From: Candidatus Zixiibacteriota bacterium | GTDB taxonomy: Bacteria > Zixibacteria > MSB-5A5 > JAABVY01 > JAHJOQ01 | Reading direction: 5' to 3' | Assembly (NCBI GenBank): GCA_024275215.1 | Contig: JAJRZO010000059.1 | Location: 1 to 5,297 of the forward strand | DNA: 5,297 nt | Part shown: one piece after another, positions 1 through 5,297 of the stretch | How the letters are laid out: every line of letters begins with the position of its first letter | How positions within the stretch are numbered: the stretch's first letter is position 1 | Notes under the pieces: generated by a model | Database searches by the model: none | What the model was told of the DNA's origin: nothing | Seen by the model: only the letters and a program-made list of their open reading frames with translations | Program-made: the position numbers and the translations under genes

Positions 1-1736
1 ACTCCACCTGATGATATACGCTGGAAAAATCCGAGTTTTCTTTCTCCTGTATCGCCTAACCAGACGACAATGCTGTTCTCATTGTTATCGATGGCAACTC
101 CGGGAGAACTGGATGATAAAATCAACGGGTTGTTGTTGATTTTGAGATTTGTTCCATACAGCGTTCCGTTTGATGCTATCTGCTGAACATATATATCGCT
201 GCCGCCGTTCCTACGGTCCTCCCATACCACTATCGATTTGCCTGTGATCGACTGAGCGATGTCGGGATTCGTCTTGTATGCCGATGATGTGTCATCATTG
301 AGAATAAATTCGTCACCGAGCGGCGAACCAGAAGAATTGTATATTCGCGCGAAGATATTTATGCCCGCTAATCCAACAGATGATCGCGCATCCTCCCATG
401 CGATGACAAACTGACCATCATCCGATGACCCGACAACAGCATGAGACTGTAATGCCGCGCCAATGTCCTGATTGACTTTTTGATTCGATCCGATAAGACT
501 GTCGCTGCTGTTTGCTAGCTGAAAATAAATATCGCCAAAGTCATTCCTGCCATCCTGCCACACTGTTACGAAACCGCTCTCCCCAAGTAGTGCAATATCC
601 GGATTCACCTGCTGCGCGCCGGTCATGGTTGACGGCACAACTACATTGGAATCCATAACGCTACCTGAATCGCTCAAACGCTGAAAATATGTATCCATCT
701 CCCCGCTTCTCAGGTCAGTCCACGTAACAACCGGCAGGTTGTCATAACTGATGTCTACATGCGGATAATATCGATCATTGAAAACGCCCGGGGTTGAAAT
801 CGTAATGTTCATCCCGTCACGATCTCCATGATTGTCAAAGCGTGTTCCGAGTATTTCCGCACGTTCACCGTAACTTGCCCATGTCACCAGAATCGATCCA
901 TCAGGTGCTGCCATACTTGAAACATCCCAACAGACATAGTCAGAATTGTCACTGAGTCGGAGATTCGATCCACTTTTGTTTCCACTATAATCAACCTTCT
1001 GCGAGTATACTGCCTGTGCGTCATCTCGTGTGTCAATCCAGCTTGCTACATATCCGGCACCAACGAGATGCGCGACGGATACCTGAAACTGGTCATCCCC
1101 GCCGTGCGCCGGATCAGGCAAAGAAACAAGCCCTGAAATCTCCGAACCGCTCAATGTGTATGTTCTCATCACTACACTTGAACCTATGGATGTTATCTCT
1201 TCCCATCCGACTGCATATCCCGATGTTCCCCCTGCCGCTATGCTCGGCGACCAGAAACCGGCATTCGCAGCCGACACATTGAGCTGGACATTGCTTCCGA
1301 CAGGAACAAATGCCATCGAGTAAAGCTGAGCGTAGATATTGTTACTGATGCGACTGTCCTCCCAGACAATCACAAACCCGCTATTGCTGAGCCACGCGAC
1401 ATCAGGAAGATTGCAGACATTCTCGATAACATTATCATTGACAATGAATGGCTGGGTCAGTTCTGCGAGATTTGCATCGAATACCTGACCGCGGACATTG
1501 CCATCTGAATCGATCCAGGAAACTACCAATAATCCTGAAGAGGAAATATCGCATGATGGCATGCGCTGGTCTCCGCTGTTGTTATCGTAGATCAGCCGAA
1601 CATTGCCGCCGGTTGCATTATTCTCAGGATCATATAGCTGAGCATATATATCGTAATCTCCGTTTCGGTCGTCCTCCCACAATATTACAAAGTTTCCATC
1701 CGGAAAAATCGCAACATCTGCATATCGCTGGTTGAA
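1..1736 (-). repeat. At least 11 tandem ~54-residue protein repeats within the secreted protein
   Basis: Eleven units are recognised by their core Trp, with spacings of 54, 51, 53, 55, 53, 53, 54, 54, 58 and 54 residues. The best-conserved units read WEDDRNGDYDIYAQ, WEDSRISNNIYAQ, WQDGRNDFGDIYFQ and WEDRRNGGSDIYVQ. Units at Trp151, Trp255, Trp363 and Trp636 have lost the Asp-x-Arg part but keep the spacing. The DNA is not repeated closely, so the array is old and diverged rather than recently amplified. The period and strand-turn-strand pattern suit beta-propeller blades; eleven is more than the usual 4-8 of one propeller, so two propellers or an open solenoid is possible. Confidence 0.82.
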
Positions 1737-1967
1737 TCTTTCCGGGTCAGAATCGTAATTGAGCTTCGTATCGGCAAAGGCTGGTGAGTTAAAATCCGAA
1801 GAGACTTGAGATGCCTCATCAAACATATAACGCTGAATCACAGCCGGATCAACTATGCGGCTCGCTCTGCGGACTTTGTAGTCTTCCAGACTATTGGCTG
1901 CACTGATCCCTGTACCGAGCATAATGAATAGAGTAACAGCAATTATACGGACAATGGAAATCCTCAT
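1..1967 (-). CDS. Secreted tandem-repeat (WEDxR-type, probable beta-propeller) protein, 3' end outside window
   Basis: Reading the minus strand from the ATG at 1967 gives an uninterrupted frame of 655 codons to the left edge, so the C-terminus is missing. The N-terminus is a signal peptide: Arg2 and Arg7, then a hydrophobic core (about residues 8-20), then a likely cleavage after ISA (residue 23), so the protein is exported. Residues about 78-655 are tandem units with a core such as WEDDRNGDYDIYAQ (97-110), followed by a short turn and G-x-N-hydrophobic strand. The core Trp recurs at 97, 151, 202, 255, 310, 363, 416, 470, 524, 582 and 636. Repeats of this style are common in large secreted proteins of FCB-group and candidate-phylum bacteria, often with a C-terminal sorting or Ig-like domain; any such domain would lie beyond the window. 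An in-frame TAA at 1980-1982 limits the start, and a G-rich ribosome site precedes the ATG. No catalytic motif is visible. A surface binding or structural role is inference. Confidence 0.88.
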   Translation of the reverse strand, partial: MRISIVRIIAVTLFIMLGTGISAANSLEDYKVRRASRIVDPAVIQRYMFDEASQVSSDFNSPAFADTKLNYDSDPERFNQRYADVAIFPDGNFVILWEDDRNGDYDIYAQLYDPENNATGGNVRLIYDNNSGDQRMPSCDISSSGLLVVSWIDSDGNVRGQVFDANLAELTQPFIVNDNVIENVCNLPDVAWLSNSGFVIVWEDSRISNNIYAQLYSMAFVPVGSNVQLNVSAANAGFWSPSIAAGGTSGYAVGWEEITSIGSSVVMRTYTLSGSEISGLVSLPDPAHGGDDQFQVSVAHLVGAGYVASWIDTRDDAQAVYSQKVDYSGNKSGSNLRLSDNSDYVCWDVSSMAAPDGSILVTWASYGERAEILGTRFDNHGDRDGMNITISTPGVFNDRYYPHVDISYDNLPVVTWTDLRSGEMDTYFQRLSDSGSVMDSNVVVPSTMTGAQQVNPDIALLGESGFVTVWQDGRNDFGDIYFQLANSSDSLIGSNQKVNQDIGAALQSHAVVGSSDDGQFVIAWEDARSSVGLAGINIFARIYNSSGSPLGDEFILNDDTSSAYKTNPDIAQSITGKSIVVWEDRRNGGSDIYVQQIASNGTLYGTNLKINNNPLILSSSSPGVAIDNNENSIVVWLGDTGERKLGFFQRISSGG

Positions 1968-1970
1968 AAG

Positions 1971-1976
1971 CACCCC
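1971..1976 (-). promoter_or_regulatory. Ribosome binding site of the repeat-protein gene
   Basis: On the minus strand GGGGTG lies three bases before the ATG at 1967, with the G run five bases away. It is a moderate Shine-Dalgarno match and supports this ATG over the in-frame Met16 codon, which would cut into the hydrophobic core of the signal peptide. Confidence 0.5.
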
Positions 1977-1978
1977 GA

Positions 1979-2008
1979 TTTATAATAAGTCGTAATGCGT
2001 ACTTGCAA
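1979..2008 (-). promoter_or_regulatory. Candidate sigma-70-like promoter for the repeat-protein gene
   Basis: On the minus strand TTGCAA (2003-2008) is followed after 18 bases by TATAAA (1979-1984); an overlapping TATTAT lies 15 bases from the same -35. Each hexamer differs modestly from consensus. Transcription from here would begin almost at the ribosome site, giving a very short leader, so the true promoter may instead lie further upstream. This is a pattern match only. Confidence 0.3.
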
Positions 2009-2046
2009 ACTATATGCCACAATGAACATCAGTTTCACTGTATGCG

Positions 2047-2081
2047 GTGGCGGATGGAAAACACCGAAGCGATCCCGCCAC
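2047..2081. other. Inverted repeat able to form a hairpin
   Basis: GTGGCGG (2047-2053) is exactly complementary to CCGCCAC (2075-2081), with 21 bases between. Allowing one bulged C, the stem extends by AT/AT to nine pairs. There is no T-tract next to it, so it is not an intrinsic terminator. It could be an operator half-site pair or leader structure, or chance. It lies 80 bases upstream of the minus-strand start codon. Confidence 0.35.
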
Positions 2082-2197
2082 AAATCAGATGTTTGTGTGT
2101 GCTGTGCAAAAAACGGACTTCAAATCCTTTATAATTTGCGGTTTATTATCTTTTCATGCCCAATCTGACATCATTCCTGCTGAGTTATCCTAACTGT

Positions 2198-2226
2198 TTG
2201 CAACACAACAGAGAAAACTCGATAAG
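2198..2226 (+). promoter_or_regulatory. Candidate promoter for the DUF5916 gene
   Basis: TTGCAA (2198-2203) and GATAAG (2221-2226) are separated by exactly 17 bases. Each matches four of six consensus positions. It would give a leader of about 150 bases. A perfect TATAAT at 2130-2135 is an alternative -10 but has no good -35. Evidence is a weak motif match only. Confidence 0.25.
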
Positions 2227-2271
2227 TATCTGATGTCGAATGCAACATCAACATGAGACTCACGTATCTAC

Positions 2272-2291
2272 TCCTGGAGCAAGCTGCAGGA
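2272..2291. promoter_or_regulatory. Near-palindrome in the leader of the DUF5916 gene, possible operator
   Basis: Two nine-base arms, TCCTGGAGC and GCTGCAGGA, flank a central AA and pair at eight of nine positions. With only two bases between the arms, it fits a dimeric regulator site better than an RNA hairpin. It lies about 95 bases before the start codon and downstream of the candidate promoter at 2198-2226. No known operator consensus is recognised. Confidence 0.3.
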
Positions 2292-2370
2292 ATTTGCACA
2301 TTGAGTAAAGATGAGCAAAACCTGATCGCACCATGACACGCACAAACCACAACAAGAGCAGTTTCATTTC

Positions 2371-2377
2371 AGGAGGG
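2371..2377 (+). promoter_or_regulatory. Strong Shine-Dalgarno site of the DUF5916 gene
   Basis: AGGAGGG lies seven bases before the ATG at 2385, an essentially ideal sequence and distance. It fixes the start, together with the in-frame TGA at 2334-2336 that rules out a longer protein. Confidence 0.85.
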
Positions 2378-2384
2378 AGATGTA

Positions 2385-4844
2385 ATGAGGTTTCACAGGG
2401 CTTTTTCTCTGGCTGCAATTCTATCGCTGCTTGTTTCCTACGCCGATTTGTTTGGCGATGAAGTTTCTGCTAATTCAGCAACCACACCGGAAATAACCGC
2501 CACCCGAATCATTTCGGAAGCCCCTCATATCGATGGCGATCTGGATGAACCATTCTGGAAAAACCATAAGTTCGACTGTGCAAGAGATTTTCGTCAGATG
2601 GAACCCGATGAGGGCGATGCTGCGACCGAATCGACTGTTGTCGCTGTTGCATACGATGATGAAGCGCTGTATGTGGCTTTCTGGTGCTATGACTCAGAGC
2701 CGGACAAGATCGTGCAGCAGCTTGTCAGGCGCGACAGGTGGACAGATTCCGATCTTGTGACTGTTCGTATTGATCCATATTTTGATCATCAAACAGGCTA
2801 CAGGTTCGATATCAATTCCGCTGGGGTGCTTGTCGATTTCAGGCTCTTTAACGACACGAATTCAGATCGATCATGGGACGGCGTCTGGAATGCCGCCGCA
2901 AAAATACAACCATGGGGATGGAGTGCGGAGTACAAAATCCCGTTCAGTTGCATTCGATTCTCAAAGGGCGATGATCAGACCTGGGGACTTAATGTTACTC
3001 GATACATTCCCCGCAAACAGGAATCCTCATGGTGGGCATTTTCACCATCGACTGAAGGTGGTGTGGTCTCCATGTTTGGCCGCATGCACGGACTCACAGG
3101 CATCAAACCGACTCGACACTTTGAGATCCTGCCATACGCCGTATCATCTCTGAATACCGAGCCAAAGCATCTCGGCAATTCCGATGGCAAAGATTTTTTT
3201 GAAAACACCGGGGTCGATTTGAAGTATGGCATTTCATCCGATCTTGTTCTCGACGCCACGATCAATCCTGATTTCGGTCAGGTCGAACTCGATGAGCCTG
3301 TGCTGAATTTGTCGAGTTTCGAAACATTCTATGAAGAAAAACGCCCGTTTTTTCTCGAAGGCGCTGACTTGTTCAAGACTTCTTTCAGGCTTTTCTATTC
3401 GAGAAGAATAGGTCGCTCTCCCCGCTTCCGTCCAAATGACTATGACTATTTCACTGACAGTCCAAACGCAACCACGATCCTTGGTGCGGGAAAACTTACC
3501 GGTAAACTCAACGAGAAAACAACTCTCGCAGTATTGAGCGCTTTCACTCAGAAAGAAACAGCAAAATACATTGATGTTGATGGACAACCGCGTAATGCGG
3601 TAGTAGAGCCAATGGCGAGCTACAGCGTTTTCAGGATTCAGCGCAATATTCTCAGAAGTTCCAACATCGGAATCATCGGCACACTCGCCGGTCAGAATAA
3701 GAGACACCCTGAAATTACGGGCGGAGTTGACTGGAGATTATACACCGGCAACGGAGTCTGGGGAACGAGTGGTCAGGTTGTTGCAAGTAAGGTTGATCCG
3801 GAAAAGACGGGTTTCGGTCTCGATGTCGCCCTAATGAAAACTGCGGGGAAGCATATTAGAGGTTCATGTGGTATCAATATAAAAGACCCGTATTTAGACC
3901 TTAATGGAATTGGTTTCCTGCGACGAAACTCTGAGCGTGAAATGTGGATATGGACACAGTATCGGACTCAGGAAGACTTTTTTATCATTCGTAACACGTG
4001 GACGAATTTCAACTCATGGTCGTCGTGGAATTATGAAGGTGATCGGACAGGTCTCGGATGGAATATCAATACGAACTTCCAATTCCTGAACGGATGGTCT
4101 CTCGCCGGCGGTTACAATCAGAACAAACCATCCTGGGATGATTACGAAACGCGCGGCAATGGCTCGTGGAGAAAACCGTCAGGGTGGTCGTGGTGGTCAT
4201 CGTTTAATACAGACAGCCGAAGACCAGTGTGGTTGAATATCAATCCCGGCAACGGCGACAACCGTTACGGCAGTTGGTGGGCAAACTACATTGGGATAGG
4301 TATACGCCCTCAGCCAAACATCGAATTAAACATAGGCGCCAACTACATGCGTGGATCCGGACAGACAATCTGGATCGCAAATATGACAGATACAATCAGC
4401 GGTGATGTTGTTCCGATATTTGCAGATCTCGATCAGAATGAGATCACTCCGAGAATTACGGCAAACATAAACCTTACTCGCGATCTATCGTTTCAGCTCT
4501 CCGGCCAAATGCTGATTACAGCTCTTGATTACAAGAATCACAGAGGCTATGAAGGAAATGAGGATTACTTCACACTCAGGGATGATCATTTTGCAAGAGA
4601 TCTTTCGGATGAGAAACGTAATAAATGGGGTGACGGCAACTATCGCGCATTTAACTCGACAATGGTTCTCAGGTGGGAATATCGACCCGGTTCAACGCTC
4701 TATATCGTATGGACTCAGGCGCGAAGCGCGTTCGCAGCACCGAACAATCTCGAATTCGGTCGTGATCTGAGAGGGGTTTTCAGCCGCGAGACCCCGGCAG
4801 ATAATGTTTTCCTGATCAAAGCGAGCTACTGGCTGAACATATAG
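2385..4844 (+). CDS. DUF5916 outer-membrane protein with N-terminal CBM9-like domain
   Basis: A complete 819-residue protein. Residues 1-29 are a signal peptide: basic start (Arg2, His4, Arg5), hydrophobic core 6-17, possible cleavage after VSA at 29. Residues about 37-221 form a CBM9-like beta-sandwich: PHIDGDLDEPFW (47-58), AYDDEALYVAFW (89-100), GYRFDINSAGVLVD (138-151), WSAEYKIPF (179-187) and WGLNVTRYIPR (200-210). From about 245 follows the DUF5916 region. Its hallmarks are NPDFGQVELDEP (294-305) and EEKRPFFLEGADLF (317-330), then TRG...KPSGW...TDSRRPVW (589-616), ADLDQNEITPRI (680-691) and LRWEYRPGSTLYIVWTQAR (762-780). Alternating polar and apolar strands and a C-terminus ending SYWLNI suggest an outer-membrane beta-barrel, though the family's function is unestablished. 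CBM9-like folds bind sugars elsewhere, but binding is not shown here. No TonB box or plug is evident, so it is not a typical TonB-dependent receptor. The gene is divergent from the secreted repeat-protein gene and convergent with the signalling gene. Family assignment is firm; barrel topology is inferred. Confidence 0.93.
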   Translation: MRFHRAFSLAAILSLLVSYADLFGDEVSANSATTPEITATRIISEAPHIDGDLDEPFWKNHKFDCARDFRQMEPDEGDAATESTVVAVAYDDEALYVAFWCYDSEPDKIVQQLVRRDRWTDSDLVTVRIDPYFDHQTGYRFDINSAGVLVDFRLFNDTNSDRSWDGVWNAAAKIQPWGWSAEYKIPFSCIRFSKGDDQTWGLNVTRYIPRKQESSWWAFSPSTEGGVVSMFGRMHGLTGIKPTRHFEILPYAVSSLNTEPKHLGNSDGKDFFENTGVDLKYGISSDLVLDATINPDFGQVELDEPVLNLSSFETFYEEKRPFFLEGADLFKTSFRLFYSRRIGRSPRFRPNDYDYFTDSPNATTILGAGKLTGKLNEKTTLAVLSAFTQKETAKYIDVDGQPRNAVVEPMASYSVFRIQRNILRSSNIGIIGTLAGQNKRHPEITGGVDWRLYTGNGVWGTSGQVVASKVDPEKTGFGLDVALMKTAGKHIRGSCGINIKDPYLDLNGIGFLRRNSEREMWIWTQYRTQEDFFIIRNTWTNFNSWSSWNYEGDRTGLGWNINTNFQFLNGWSLAGGYNQNKPSWDDYETRGNGSWRKPSGWSWWSSFNTDSRRPVWLNINPGNGDNRYGSWWANYIGIGIRPQPNIELNIGANYMRGSGQTIWIANMTDTISGDVVPIFADLDQNEITPRITANINLTRDLSFQLSGQMLITALDYKNHRGYEGNEDYFTLRDDHFARDLSDEKRNKWGDGNYRAFNSTMVLRWEYRPGSTLYIVWTQARSAFAAPNNLEFGRDLRGVFSRETPADNVFLIKASYWLNI

Positions 4845-4853
4845 AATCCATAG

Positions 4854-4885
4854 AAAAACAGAAGGGGATCAGATGATCCCCTTCT
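4854..4885 (-). terminator. Intrinsic terminator in the convergent spacer
   Basis: An 11-bp perfect stem (4860-4870 with 4875-4885, GC-rich centre GGGG/CCCC) closes a four-base loop AGAT. Read on the minus strand, the hairpin is followed by G and then five T (4858-4854), the standard layout for stopping the signalling-gene transcript, whose stop codon is 29 bases upstream. On the plus strand the hairpin begins 15 bases after the DUF5916 stop codon but is followed only by TCTTGC, so it would be a weak terminator or an mRNA end-protecting stem in that direction. Confidence 0.85.
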
Positions 4886-4913
4886 CTTGCATCTATCCCC
4901 AATGACAGTACCT

Positions 4914-5297
4914 TCACACTTGCATTTGCCCGGTCATTTCCAATTCTCGTTTCGCCAGCTTCTCGAGCTGATCTTTGAGATCGATAATCTTCGCACTTTC
5001 ATGATACTGAATCGTGTTGAATGACTCGACACTTTTCATTACACAGAGTACATTCGTTATACTTTCAACACCACGCTGGATCACCTCAATCGAATGTTTC
5101 AGAATCTCTCCTTTGCTGTCAGCGACTTCGCCCTTCTTAAGAGCAAGTTCGATCAACTGAGAACGGCCGAGAATCGTCGCGCACGCATTGTTGAAATAAT
5201 GAGAGAAAGTCGCAACAACCGTGAACATGACATCAATTGCGATCTTGTCAACTCTGTCATCCGGAAGATCCTCTTCACGAGCTTCAAGTTTTCTGTA
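4914..5297 (-). CDS. C-terminal part of a signalling protein with a histidine-kinase-like DHp hairpin and no ATPase domain
   Basis: The frame is open from the right edge to a TGA at 4914-4916, giving 127 visible residues with the N-terminus missing. An internal ATG at 5228 lacks a ribosome site and the coding pattern continues upstream of it, so it is unlikely to be the start. Visible residues 24-47 hold TFSHYFNNACATILGRSQL, which resembles the H-box of HisKA-type kinases (commonly H-[E/D]-x-N-N then I-x-G-x-x-x-L), with the His codon at 5199-5201. A second amphipathic helix follows, then a segment ending KIIDLKDQLEKL that matches the DHp-to-ATPase linker. The protein ends there: no N, G1 or G2 box follows, and a terminator lies 29 bases on. 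The residue after the His is Tyr, not the usual acidic residue. Missing upstream parts may be a receiver, PAS or GAF domain, but none is seen. It may be a phosphotransfer or dimerisation module, or a degenerate kinase. The DHp resemblance is by motif only. Confidence 0.72.
   Translation of the reverse strand, partial: YRKLEAREEDLPDDRVDKIAIDVMFTVVATFSHYFNNACATILGRSQLIELALKKGEVADSKGEILKHSIEVIQRGVESITNVLCVMKSVESFNTIQYHESAKIIDLKDQLEKLAKRELEMTGQMQV

Larger units (their letters stand above)
1968..2384. other. Divergent intergenic region, no gene seen
   Basis: This 417-base stretch separates the start codons of two divergently transcribed exported-protein genes and so must hold both promoters. The only open frames are tiny (for example 27 codons at 2253-2336) and lack a ribosome site. 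It contains one perfect TATAAT on the plus strand (2130-2135) without a recognisable -35 at normal distance, a 7-bp hairpin (2047-2081), a 6-bp inverted repeat (CACAAA 2079-2084 with TTTGTG 2092-2097) and an 18-20-base near-palindrome (2272-2291). No tRNA-like or recognised riboswitch fold was seen by eye. Confidence 0.7.

Noticed and set aside
1016..1735. Plus-strand open frames at 1016-1282 and 1448-1735
   Set aside because: Both lie opposite the long minus-strand repeat gene, have low-complexity shadow-like composition and lack ribosome sites.
2047..2097. Terminator or riboswitch in the divergent gap
   Set aside because: The stems are short, no T-tract follows, and no recognised riboswitch core is visible.
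2233..2336. Tiny open frames in the divergent gap (27 codons at 2253-2336, 22 codons from 2240)
   Set aside because: No Shine-Dalgarno sequence, no recognisable leader-peptide composition and no attenuator hairpin with a T-tract after them.
2975..3707. Minus-strand open frames at 2975-3265 and 3234-3707
   Set aside because: They are antisense to the DUF5916 gene, whose frame carries clear family motifs throughout; no ribosome site or recognisable protein pattern.
2533..4770. Other plus-strand frames inside the DUF5916 gene (2533-2760, 2770-3153, 3904-4089, 4525-4770)
   Set aside because: They overlap the real gene in another frame, and their composition is that expected of out-of-frame translation.
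2385..4844. TonB-dependent receptor as the identity of the 819-residue protein
   Set aside because: No plug domain or TonB box is seen, and the N-terminal domain and PDFGQVE/EKRPFFLEG motifs fit CBM9-like plus DUF5916 instead.
5226..5228. ATG at 5228 as the start of the signalling gene
   Set aside because: The frame stays open to the window edge with protein-like sequence upstream, and no ribosome site precedes this ATG.

Overview
The window holds two long genes for exported proteins in divergent orientation, plus the 3' end of a third gene. Gene order, Shine-Dalgarno starts, cleavable signal peptides and an intrinsic terminator are all bacterial. A tandem Trp-Glu-Asp-x-Arg (WEDxR) type repeat protein next to a DUF5916 outer-membrane protein, at moderate base composition, suggests a Gram-negative bacterium of the Fibrobacterota-Chlorobiota-Bacteroidota (FCB) superphylum or a nearby candidate phylum such as Zixibacteria, Latescibacteria or KSB1. 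That placement is an inference from protein style; no marker gene is present.

Layout. (1) Positions 1-1967, minus strand: the N-terminal 655 residues of a secreted protein that runs off the left edge. It has a signal peptide and at least 11 tandem units of about 54 residues, each built around a Trp-acid-x-Arg core and probably forming beta-propeller blades. Its open frame reaches the window edge. (2) Positions 1968-2384: a 417-base divergent intergenic region with no convincing gene. It holds candidate promoters for both directions, a hairpin and a near-perfect palindrome. (3) Positions 2385-4844, plus strand: a complete 819-residue protein with a signal peptide, an N-terminal CBM9-like beta-sandwich and a C-terminal DUF5916 region, probably an outer-membrane beta-barrel. 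(4) Positions 4845-4913: a short convergent spacer carrying an 11-bp hairpin whose T-tract lies on the minus-strand side. (5) Positions 4914-5297, minus strand: the C-terminal 127 residues of a signalling protein with a histidine-kinase-like DHp helical hairpin. It stops where the ATPase domain would normally begin.

The two exported proteins share a control region and may both act at the cell surface, but the sequence shows no direct link in function. The signalling gene is convergent with the DUF5916 gene and is probably a separate transcription unit. The points most worth a second look are the ATPase-less DHp protein with an atypical H-box, and the long repeat array, which has too many blades for one ordinary propeller. 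No mobile element, CRISPR array, tRNA or rRNA was seen.
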